DNA of 6,088 nucleotides from Methylococcaceae bacterium UBA7658 (GTDB taxonomy: Bacteria; Pseudomonadota; Gammaproteobacteria; Methylococcales; Methylomonadaceae): NCBI GenBank assembly GCA_002483425.1, contig DLHW01000068.1, forward strand, positions 38,506-44,593, given 5' to 3'. Below, one piece after another: positions 1-6,088 of this stretch. Both the position numbers and the translations under genes were made by a program. Every line of letters starts with the position of its first letter. Positions within the stretch are counted from its first letter, which is position 1. The notes below the pieces were generated by a model. That model was not told the DNA's origin, did not search any database, and saw only the letters and a list, made by a program, of their open reading frames with translations.

Positions 1-362
1 TTAAAAAGTAAGACTTCATTTACCTTTCCTCCAGGCATATACTCTGTTCTCAGAATTTTTTCTAGGTCAACCAGCTTAAAAAACTCTTCTTTCGATATGC
101 CTATCCTATCCAATGCATCCCAAAGCGGCTTCAAATTTTGTTTCAATGAGGAATCATTTACAATAAAGCTTTTAAATTGTGTGACAAATCTGACAGAAAG
201 CCGATCGATAGAAATAATATACTTGAGAATAGATGGGCGAGATGCCTTGATTCTTGAGTTAGTTTTTGCTAAAAACTCCCTAAAAGCTTCAAACAATTTT
301 CTTGCATTGGCGAGTTTTTTCGCAGAATTTTCTATAGTTCCTTTTCTTTTACGTTTTGACAT
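1..362 (-). CDS. Hypothetical lysine-rich helical protein, 3' end beyond the window
   Basis: I do not recognise this protein. The frame is open from the ATG at 362-360 to the window edge, giving at least 120 residues with no stop, so the C-terminus is missing. It begins with a strongly basic stretch (MSKRKRKG) followed by sequence rich in K, R, F, L and A that should be mostly helical (for example KKLANARKLFEAFREFLAKT). No signal peptide or clear membrane segment is visible. The start lies 13 bases after the stop of the 573-residue gene, so the two are probably co-transcribed and may be translationally coupled. There is only a weak TAGG about 13 bases before the ATG. A TTG start in the same frame overlapping the upstream gene is possible but has no better ribosome site. 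The basic N-terminus could bind nucleic acid or a partner; this is a guess. An opposite-strand frame at 97-402 covers the same bases but fits the operon layout less well. Confidence 0.65.
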   Translation of the reverse strand, partial: MSKRKRKGTIENSAKKLANARKLFEAFREFLAKTNSRIKASRPSILKYIISIDRLSVRFVTQFKSFIVNDSSLKQNLKPLWDALDRIGISKEEFFKLVDLEKILRTEYMPGGKVNEVLLF

Positions 363-375
363 TATTCGAAAGTGC

Positions 376-2097
376 CTAACCAGTAATTCCAATAGCAAAT
401 AAAGTGTCAATATCCAAAAGATAGTTGTAGGTCTGTAGATTGGTTTTTAGAACCGGTATATTCTGTCCAAACATTTTGAGCAACTCTAACATTACATCTT
501 CAGTTAAATTTTCATAGAATTCTTTTCGAAGCGATAATATTTCTCCAAGCTCGATAATAACTTCCGGGGTAAAACCATCCTGACTAATCAATATTTTTCT
601 TACATTTTCATCGTACTTTCGAAGATATGCAGTGACAGAATTGATTGTATGTGCCAGTAGAGCCAAATCAGCAACCACCTGGCCGACCCGAAACACTGGG
701 GCGAGCGGTGCGCTCTGGGGCGTCATCAGTGAGGCCAAGGAAAGTCCTGCGGAAGTCTTCGCTAAGTTTTTCCAATTTTCTTCCGAACGCTTCTCTTTTT
801 TTTCAATTTCACCTAGTTTTTGGATAAGCGCCATTAAATAGTGATGACTCACGACATATTCAAATGAGTCGGTAGGAATAATTTCCTTGTCTATTATCCT
901 GATAAGCGTCTCTTCGCTTAGGAGCGGTAAAAATTGCGGATTCTTAACGTTCTCCACTGCTTCTTCCATAACAAATTTTTCTATCCCTTTTGGTGGGACA
1001 TTAAAGCTTTGAATATCTATGTCCGTTTTCCCGGTTTGGTTAAAAGGTAAAAGTGCGTTAGTTTGTGAACCCATAGGATCGATTTCTTTTCCAAATTTTT
1101 CGAAATCTTCACGAAACGCATTCACAGTGGTTCCAAAAAGATTTTCCATTTCAGTCTGTGTGGTTTTTTCATTCATGGACTCCAATATCAATAGTGCAAG
1201 AGGGTGTTTGTTAGTGATGAGGCTCTTCAATTGTTTCAAATAGTTTTCGCTTTCTTCTTTAAGTTTTGAGAGAGTCTTTTTCTTCTCAATGTCGGGTTCG
1301 TAGGTTGAATTGGGATAAGGACTAAAATTTGAAATACTTTCCGCATTAATAATCTTAGTGTTAATAATATTTAGTTCGCTTAAAGTCTTATGGTATTTAT
1401 TTTTTTCGTCGACCGCAGGTTTTAAAAGGGCATAAAGTTCTTTTGAGGATTCTTCATCGATCGAATATGTAATTTCAACGTTTCCGCCGTGACCTTTGGT
1501 TAGACTATCTGACCTTTTTTCTTTGGGTTTAATACCGTAGCGGCCATAAGCTTTTTGAATTTCAATATTTGCTAGGCTCAAATAGAGAATCATTTGTTCG
1601 GCGACTCGCCTCTCAATGTTGATCAACGTTTCCCGAATCAGCAAAGCGAGCATTTTTTGCGTAAAAGAAAAAAACGCTTCAACCAATATCCAAGTATTCA
1701 TATGTTCTGGTTGAGCCCCTTCCCACCTAATGTCAGGAACTCCCCCAGATAACTGTTGTGGGTTTTGCTTGGTAATTCCCTTTATTTTTTCTTGAATTGC
1801 CAACACACCACTCCAGCCTTCAAGGATGTAGATATCACAGAGAGACCCATAAAACTCAAAGTCAAATATCACATCATATTCCTGTTCGTCGATACTAACC
1901 TTGAAATGTGGGTAAAGGGGAGTATTTGCAGAATCTTTGGGGAGTTGAGATTCAAACTTCGATTCAAAAAACTCAACGTAAGCCTCCTTCATGCTTTTCA
2001 ACAAGTCACTTTCAGACGACTTTTCAAAGGAGGGAGGCGTTGATGAATCGCCACCTCTTTGTTTCTCATCTACTTCGATTGAAATACCGGTTGTCAT
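376..2097 (-). CDS. Hypothetical 573-residue, mostly helical protein; likely partner of the upstream large protein
   Basis: I do not recognise a named family. The sequence shows a polar, low-complexity N-terminus (1-55, rich in S, E, K) and a mixed acidic and aromatic section (60-100). A notable block at 115-190 contains SGGVPDIRWEG followed by a hydrophobic and amphipathic helix region (AFFSFTQKMLALLIRETL, 141-158) and AYGRYGI. Charged helical sequence follows (215-300), then a polar middle, and a second hydrophobic stretch at about 450-492 containing APLAPVFRVGQVVADLALLA. It ends in leucine-rich helices and LFAIGITG. There is no signal peptide. The start is the ATG at 2097-2095: the frame upstream meets a TGA eight codons earlier with no other start between. 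No good Shine-Dalgarno precedes it, which is odd beside the strong site of the gene upstream. It lies 88 bases after the large gene and 13 before the next, so it is probably in one operon. The hydrophobic stretches might insert in a membrane or pack in a helical bundle. Existence as a gene is secure; function is unknown. Confidence 0.88.
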   Translation of the reverse strand: MTTGISIEVDEKQRGGDSSTPPSFEKSSESDLLKSMKEAYVEFFESKFESQLPKDSANTPLYPHFKVSIDEQEYDVIFDFEFYGSLCDIYILEGWSGVLAIQEKIKGITKQNPQQLSGGVPDIRWEGAQPEHMNTWILVEAFFSFTQKMLALLIRETLINIERRVAEQMILYLSLANIEIQKAYGRYGIKPKEKRSDSLTKGHGGNVEITYSIDEESSKELYALLKPAVDEKNKYHKTLSELNIINTKIINAESISNFSPYPNSTYEPDIEKKKTLSKLKEESENYLKQLKSLITNKHPLALLILESMNEKTTQTEMENLFGTTVNAFREDFEKFGKEIDPMGSQTNALLPFNQTGKTDIDIQSFNVPPKGIEKFVMEEAVENVKNPQFLPLLSEETLIRIIDKEIIPTDSFEYVVSHHYLMALIQKLGEIEKKEKRSEENWKNLAKTSAGLSLASLMTPQSAPLAPVFRVGQVVADLALLAHTINSVTAYLRKYDENVRKILISQDGFTPEVIIELGEILSLRKEFYENLTEDVMLELLKMFGQNIPVLKTNLQTYNYLLDIDTLFAIGITG

Positions 2098-2185
2098 AGG
2101 TGCATCTTTGGCTAGTAATCATTGTCGTACCGAAGTGGTTTTGTACATGCCAGAGGTAATAAAATACAAATCGAAAAGATTAAGC

Positions 2186-5100
2186 CTAATTTGTTTTAGG
2201 AGGTTTTTCTTTTAAATCTTCAGGAATTGGCGAGCTGCTGTCTTGCAAATAAACCAAAGAGGTGGGCAGTTCGAACGGCCAGGGTTCGCCTTCCGGGGTG
2301 GCGCCGCGGAGGTTGTCTTGTTGGTTGTGAATTTCCTCGTAAAGCGGCAGGTAAAGGGGATCGCCCAACACCGGGGCCGGGCCACCGTCCCAGGGTTGCC
2401 GCGTGGCGAGAAAATGCATGACGGCGTTGTAGTACCCCGGCGTGACGGCAATCAACACGCGGGCAGAACCGGCCTTTAAAAATTCCGTCAAGTTGTTATC
2501 GACATAATCCAGGCGGTTCATCATTTTGACCCATTTGCTTTCGTGCGCCCAAAAGTAGGGATAAAACATGTAGGCGATGTGATGCCACTCGAACGCCTGC
2601 TCCAAGAATTGAACGTAGCGGCCTTTTTCTTTGGCTTTGTCAATATCTATGCGGGGGAATTGCACATTTTGGGTTTTGGTCTCAAAGCGCGCATAGGGTT
2701 GAAGCGTTTCGTTGGGTGCTTGACCGACTTTTTCCTCACCGGCTCTAAACCGAAGGTATTCAATGGTGGTGGCATGTTGCGTCGGATCGGTGGAATTAGG
2801 ATCACCTACTGGTTCCATTGGCATCGCATCCTGCCGGGAGAGAACATCGTCCAGGCGGTTGATATCGAATTCCTTGGCGATCATGCTGATGCAATGGCGT
2901 TTGAGCTCTTCCTTAATCAACTGGGCGTTGAAAGCTTCCGACCGGCCTTGTAGAAGGTCGTTTACGGTTTTGGCCTTCAATTCATCCAATCGATTGTGGT
3001 ATTCGGACAGAGCGGCTTTGTAGGTTAATTCGATTTCTTGATTTAATTTGTCAACCTTGGCTTGTTCTATTAATTTAATTTTATTAAAAACCTTCGATTG
3101 AAAATTTAGAAGAAAATCTCCATTAATTTTTAGATGTAAGGAACATGAAAGAGTAAACTCGCGCAAATCCTGAAAATTAAGGTCTAAAATGGCCTCATTA
3201 TTTTGGCAAGAAATAGGAGGGTTCACTGGAACAATCTCCTTAAACTCCCTCCTTTCAGTGATATTTGGCCCCGTCTTATCAAATGTATCTTCTTTTATTT
3301 GGTTGCCATTTAGCTTAAAAAGGAGTTTATTTGACTCCCAATGTTCTCCGTTGGGTATCCCTGCTTCACCGATACCGAAATACCAAACCATTCCGACAAA
3401 ATTGATTTGATCAACATCATAACCTTCCGGAACAATTGATCGAAACCGGGAGTTTGTCCACTTCTGATCTCCTCCTTTCGTATACACATCAACAAAAAGA
3501 TTATTATCTCCTTTTTGTTTATCCGTGAATGGAAACCAGAAGGATTCTCTTGGGTACGTATCGTCTAAATCATATTCTAATTTCAGTAAGTTGAAGTTAC
3601 TTTTATCGATCAGGTCTGCTCTTAAAACTGATTTGCCACTGGTAGCACCCATGTCCGTAACTTCGGGAAGAACAATCTTTTCAAGTATGGGTTTATCTGG
3701 TCGGATAGGGAGTTCCATATCAAACTCCACCGCCTTTAACTTTGACATGACGAAAAAAGCCGCCGGCTCGGGAATAATAAATTCAAACATCCAGCGCTTG
3801 CCGAAGTTGTAGACCTGGGCTTGGTATTTTTTGTCCAACCACCGGTAGATTCCCGATATGTGGTTTGCGTCTTTAGCAGTATTCGTGAATTTGTGGTTGT
3901 TCTTTTCCTCGGTTTCGAAGAGTTTGGTGATTGAGCGTTCTTCCGTTGTGCGGGATTGAATATTCGTAACGGCTTTTTTAAGGACATCTTGGGCGAAGTT
4001 GGAAGAGACCTTTTGCGTGTCTTGCACGGAATTGGCGAAGGAAAAATTAGCACCCACGGTAGCCGTGACAGTACTCCCGTTGTAGGTGAAATTGGTATTG
4101 GCGCCGAGGTTGATGTCGGTTTTAATGACCCGGTCGGCCTCGCGTTTGAGTTCGAAACGGTCTGTGGTTTGGTTTTCCGATTGAACGCTTTGGGTATTTT
4201 CCGAGGAAAATGAAAACCGATCTTCGGTCTTTTCCAAATGGCGGTGATCCCGTACTTTTTCCTCCCCCGCCATGATGTTGTGAATATGGGAAATTTCCCC
4301 TGCCTTGTAGCCTAAGAGCCATTGTTTAACGACCTTCAAATCTCCTAAAAAGGGCTTGATCGTGTTGAATTTGCCTTTGCCATAATAGCCCAGCTCGGCC
4401 ACGATGGGTGGAATGATTGGGGTGGCGCTTAAAAAGAACGACAGGTCTTGTTCGTTTTTAATAAAGTAAAAAGGCTTAGCTGGGTTTGCTTTTAGTTTTA
4501 TAGCGGCCAATTCTGGATGAATGTCTTTGATGAATTTTAAAAGATCATCACTTACTGCATCGGCAACAGATGTTCCCTTATAAATACGGTGTAATAGATG
4601 ATCGATGGCTATGTATTCAATCGCATGCATAGTCTGTAAACCTGAAATGGTATCTTCCAGATTAACAGTGGTTAATCTGCGAGCGATGTAGAGCCTATAG
4701 AGCCGCTCAAAAAGCTGCCTACGGAGAGGTCCAAAAGGTGGGTCGGCATAGCCTGCACCTACTGTTCCATCAGCGGTATATACAACCTTCAATAAATCTT
4801 CTTTTTCAAAGACTTTCCCAAAGATTTTGATCAGTTTAGAAAAGACGGCTTCACGATCATATGCCTTTTGTGCATTGGTTAAGACTTTTCTGGCGTCGAT
4901 TATTTGTTGAAAAGACCATTCCTCAGACATGATCGTTTCCAACTTTTCGGGAATAATAAAATAGTGTAAGCCATCCCAATAGTAAGAGTTAGCATCCAGG
5001 TCATCGACCAAAGTATCAGGGGATACAGATCCGCCTTCCTCTCCAGGATTAACTACACACCTGGGAGAACGAAAGGGGAAATATCCCATCAATTCAAGAG

Positions 5101-5395
5101 CTATTTGGTTGCTGATTTGATCAGGGGTGTTGTTTGTACCCTGGCTACAAAACACATACTTATAAACGGTGCGCCCAACTAAGGAAGCGCTATCGATGGA
5201 AAAAATATTTCGGGGTTTTCGAAAAAATTTCCCAATTTCTTCAACTTCTCCGTTTTCATTCGATTCCTCACCGAATTTGGTGAAAACGAATTGGTCATCA
5301 GAAAAATACCCGTGACGCAGTTTTTTTCCTGCCACATTCTGTGGGGCTCGCAGGGCAACGAATTGGAATAGGTCGGTTTTTTCATTTTCAGCCAT
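2186..5395 (-). CDS. Very large modular protein of unknown function, 1,069 residues
   Basis: The ATG at 5395-5393 is chosen because AGGAG sits 7 bases before it; an in-frame ATG 14 codons upstream (5437) lacks such a site. No signal peptide is visible. In order: a mixed N-terminal half (1-360) with HYFIIPEKLETI at 144-155 and an arginine-rich helix near 222-240; a section of charged helix, short glycine/asparagine-rich beta strands and another charged helix (about 375-500); a compact aromatic motif, GIYRWLDKKYQAQVYNFGKR to IPEPAAFFV (515-549); a beta-type, AT-rich section (590-745); a likely coiled coil (770-820) leading into EELKRHCISM; a polar linker (855-890); and an aromatic C-terminal domain (925-1045) containing FYPYFW and PLYLPLYEEI, ending in a short S/P/K-rich tail. 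From memory, the 375-550, 770-840 and 925-1045 modules resemble large uncharacterised bacterial proteins; I cannot check this here. No catalytic motif is evident, so a structural, binding or membrane-active role seems likelier than an enzyme. It probably leads an operon with the 573-residue gene. Confidence 0.93.
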   Translation of the reverse strand: MAENEKTDLFQFVALRAPQNVAGKKLRHGYFSDDQFVFTKFGEESNENGEVEEIGKFFRKPRNIFSIDSASLVGRTVYKYVFCSQGTNNTPDQISNQIALELMGYFPFRSPRCVVNPGEEGGSVSPDTLVDDLDANSYYWDGLHYFIIPEKLETIMSEEWSFQQIIDARKVLTNAQKAYDREAVFSKLIKIFGKVFEKEDLLKVVYTADGTVGAGYADPPFGPLRRQLFERLYRLYIARRLTTVNLEDTISGLQTMHAIEYIAIDHLLHRIYKGTSVADAVSDDLLKFIKDIHPELAAIKLKANPAKPFYFIKNEQDLSFFLSATPIIPPIVAELGYYGKGKFNTIKPFLGDLKVVKQWLLGYKAGEISHIHNIMAGEEKVRDHRHLEKTEDRFSFSSENTQSVQSENQTTDRFELKREADRVIKTDINLGANTNFTYNGSTVTATVGANFSFANSVQDTQKVSSNFAQDVLKKAVTNIQSRTTEERSITKLFETEEKNNHKFTNTAKDANHISGIYRWLDKKYQAQVYNFGKRWMFEFIIPEPAAFFVMSKLKAVEFDMELPIRPDKPILEKIVLPEVTDMGATSGKSVLRADLIDKSNFNLLKLEYDLDDTYPRESFWFPFTDKQKGDNNLFVDVYTKGGDQKWTNSRFRSIVPEGYDVDQINFVGMVWYFGIGEAGIPNGEHWESNKLLFKLNGNQIKEDTFDKTGPNITERREFKEIVPVNPPISCQNNEAILDLNFQDLREFTLSCSLHLKINGDFLLNFQSKVFNKIKLIEQAKVDKLNQEIELTYKAALSEYHNRLDELKAKTVNDLLQGRSEAFNAQLIKEELKRHCISMIAKEFDINRLDDVLSRQDAMPMEPVGDPNSTDPTQHATTIEYLRFRAGEEKVGQAPNETLQPYARFETKTQNVQFPRIDIDKAKEKGRYVQFLEQAFEWHHIAYMFYPYFWAHESKWVKMMNRLDYVDNNLTEFLKAGSARVLIAVTPGYYNAVMHFLATRQPWDGGPAPVLGDPLYLPLYEEIHNQQDNLRGATPEGEPWPFELPTSLVYLQDSSSPIPEDLKEKPPKTN

Positions 5396-5401
5396 TTCTT
5401 C

Positions 5402-5408
5402 TCTCCTA
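5402..5408 (-). promoter_or_regulatory. Strong ribosome binding site of the 1,069-residue gene
   Basis: Read on the minus strand this is TAGGAGA, containing AGGAG at 5407-5403, seven bases before the ATG at 5395. The spacing is ideal for a Shine-Dalgarno site and decides the start in favour of MAENEK over the in-frame ATG at 5437. Confidence 0.85.
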
Positions 5409-5483
5409 ATCTCATGCAACGGCTTTAAATACAGCATACTCAGGTCAAAAGTATCTAATTCAGACTTAGTTTGCCGCTATAAC

Positions 5484-5494
5484 TTATGGCATAA
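5484..5494. repeat. Perfect 11-base palindrome TTATGGCATAA
   Basis: TTATG and CATAA are exact inverted repeats around one central G. It is the first of several inverted repeats lying almost end to end; the next is CCGC (5497-5500) with GCGG (5508-5511) around a 7-base loop. It could be a protein binding site or part of a recombination site. Confidence 0.55.
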
Positions 5495-5510
5495 ATCCGC
5501 AATAAAGGCG

Positions 5511-5530
5511 GGCAGATATGCTCATATGCC
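5511..5530. repeat. Imperfect inverted repeat GGC-ag-ATATG-ct-CATAT-GCC
   Basis: ATATG (5516-5520) and CATAT (5523-5527) pair around a CT centre, and the outer GGC (5511-5513) and GCC (5528-5530) also pair if the two bases AG bulge out. It shares its last two bases with the palindrome that follows. Confidence 0.5.
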
Positions 5531-5548
5531 TTAACGTATACGCTAAGG
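5529..5548. repeat. 20-base near-perfect palindrome, candidate operator or recombination site
   Basis: The sequence CCTTAaCGTATACGcTAAGG is its own reverse complement except for one pair (A at 5534 with C at 5543). The core CGTATACG is perfect. It lies about 135 bases before the start codon of the large gene. The form suits a dimeric DNA-binding protein such as a repressor, but no such protein is encoded in the window. Because it has no loop and no T-run, it is not a typical terminator. Confidence 0.6.
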
Positions 5549-5649
5549 AGTTTAAAATTTATTTTTTCAATGAGAAAGGTAATATTTCACACTTTTCTGT
5601 TAGTTCTGGATTGCTTGGTATAAGATTTTTTTAGGTGCCTTAGTTTCGC

Positions 5650-5681
5650 TCATCTGGCATTAAAATTGTTCACCTGGCTTG
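5650..5681. repeat. Two similar 12-base direct repeats, 20 bases apart
   Basis: TCATCTGGCATT (5650-5661) and TCACCTGGCTTG (5670-5681) match at 9 of 12 positions and start exactly 20 bases apart, about two helical turns. This could be a tandem regulator binding site. With only two short copies it may also be chance. Confidence 0.25.
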
Positions 5682-5786
5682 CATAGACAACAAGCGCTGG
5701 ATATTGGCCAGTGTTTGGGCTTTCGGCAATTCTTCGAATACTTAGCAAAGGAAACGTTATAGTTCCAGAATATTCAGTTGTTCAGA

Positions 5787-6088
5787 TCAGACTTGGTTGT
5801 TAAGCTGCTGCTCGGCGAATTTTTCAGGATCCGCCAAATACACCTCCGCTTCTTTTACTAATCTTCTCATAAGGCGCATGGGTGTCATTTCAATTAAATG
5901 TTGGTATGGAATGCCAGTGCCTTCTGACAAACGAGATATTATTTCGTCAGCCGGATAATGAAATCTTCGGGCTTCGTTGTCGTGTCTGGGTATGCCCAGC
6001 ACATGATGACAAAAAGCCGGGTAAGTCGCGGCATAACATTCGCTTGCCCGTTCGTCGCTTTTGCACTTCGTTCTATCCCCGGCATCAT
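5787..6088 (-). CDS. 3' part of a small hypothetical gene; start not in window
   Basis: The frame ends at TGA (5789-5787) and stays open to the window edge, giving about 99 residues. A GTG at 6002 could start a 71-residue protein, but the frame continues upstream and the residues just before it (ATYPAFCHHVLGIP) read as one unit with what follows, so I treat it as partial. The sequence has a basic and acidic helical pattern, with DEIISRLSEGTGIPYQHLIE followed by MTPMRLMRRLVKEAEVYL, which could fold as a small helical bundle or helix-turn-helix. There is a weak, unverified likeness of the FCHHVLG ... LSEGTGIPYQHLIEMT spacing to the N-terminal part of TniQ-type transposition proteins. If that is right, this copy ends far too early and would be a remnant. 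It is on the same strand as the large gene but about 390 bases upstream, so it need not belong to the same operon. Function unknown. Confidence 0.55.
   Translation of the reverse strand, partial: DAGDRTKCKSDERASECYAATYPAFCHHVLGIPRHDNEARRFHYPADEIISRLSEGTGIPYQHLIEMTPMRLMRRLVKEAEVYLADPEKFAEQQLNNQV

Larger units (their letters stand above)
5396..5786. other. Gene-free region of about 390 bases upstream of the large gene
   Basis: No convincing open frame occurs on either strand here. It separates the small upstream gene from the large gene and must hold the latter's promoter if the two are not co-transcribed. I looked on the minus strand for -35/-10 pairs. A TTGACC near 5450 and several AT-rich -10-like words exist, but none has proper spacing, so I name no promoter. 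I see no stem-loop with a T-run that would end the upstream transcript. The region holds a run of short palindromes (5484-5548), an AT-rich stretch (about 5550-5640) and a 20-base-spaced short direct repeat (5650-5681). Confidence 0.7.

Noticed and set aside
97..402. Plus-strand frame of 101 codons
   Set aside because: It lies opposite the lysine-rich minus-strand frame, which fits the operon with a 13-base gap. The plus frame has no ribosome site and reads as a hydrophobic shadow.
2098..2185. Possible terminator between the two large genes
   Set aside because: Only a 4-base GTAC/GTAC inverted repeat is present with no T-run after it, so it is too weak to call.
2543..2953. Plus-strand frame of 136 codons in the GC-rich part
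   Set aside because: It is fully inside the large minus-strand gene, where high G+C lengthens opposite-strand frames by chance. The minus-strand product has coherent modules.
3736..4322. Minus-strand frames of 105 and 66 codons inside the large gene
   Set aside because: They are out-of-frame shadows of the large gene with proline- and arginine-rich low-quality translations and no ribosome site.
5396..5437. Upstream in-frame ATG giving a 1,083-residue form of the large protein
   Set aside because: The AGGAG site lies inside this extension and is spaced for the ATG at 5395, so the shorter 1,069-residue form is preferred.
5440..5456. TTGACC as a -35 promoter element on the minus strand
   Set aside because: The nearest -10-like word (TATTTA) is only 11 bases away, and nothing suitable sits at 16-18 bases.

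Overview
This 6,088-base window is bacterial, as shown by long compact open frames, a clear AGGAG ribosome binding site and genes close together on one strand. I cannot name the genus. Overall G+C looks moderate, but it swings sharply within genes, from about 20% to about 70% in 60-base stretches. I see no RNA gene, CRISPR array, recognisable transposase or integrase, or household gene, so this looks like accessory rather than core genome.

All supported genes are on the minus strand, so transcription runs from high to low coordinates. From upstream to downstream there are: the 3' part of a small gene (5787-6088, cut by the window edge); a gene-free region of about 390 bases with a dense patch of short palindromes (5484-5548); a very large gene for a 1,069-residue protein (2186-5395); an 88-base gap; a gene for a 573-residue mostly helical protein (376-2097); and, 13 bases further, the start of a lysine-rich protein that runs off the window (1-362). 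The last three genes look like one transcription unit.

None of the products has a function I can assign. The large protein is clearly modular. It has a mixed N-terminal half, a charged helix / beta-hairpin / charged helix section (about residues 375-500), a compact aromatic motif ending in PEPAAFFV (511-548), an AT-rich beta-type section (590-745), a predicted coiled coil (770-820), a linker, and an aromatic C-terminal domain (925-1045) with a YPYFW motif. From memory, and not verifiable here, several of these modules resemble parts of large uncharacterised bacterial proteins of about 1,000-1,200 residues. The 573-residue protein has two strongly hydrophobic stretches and may be its partner. 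The best candidate for an undescribed system is therefore this large-protein plus helical-protein pair with its small basic downstream gene. A secreted, membrane-active or structural assembly is possible, but that is inference only.
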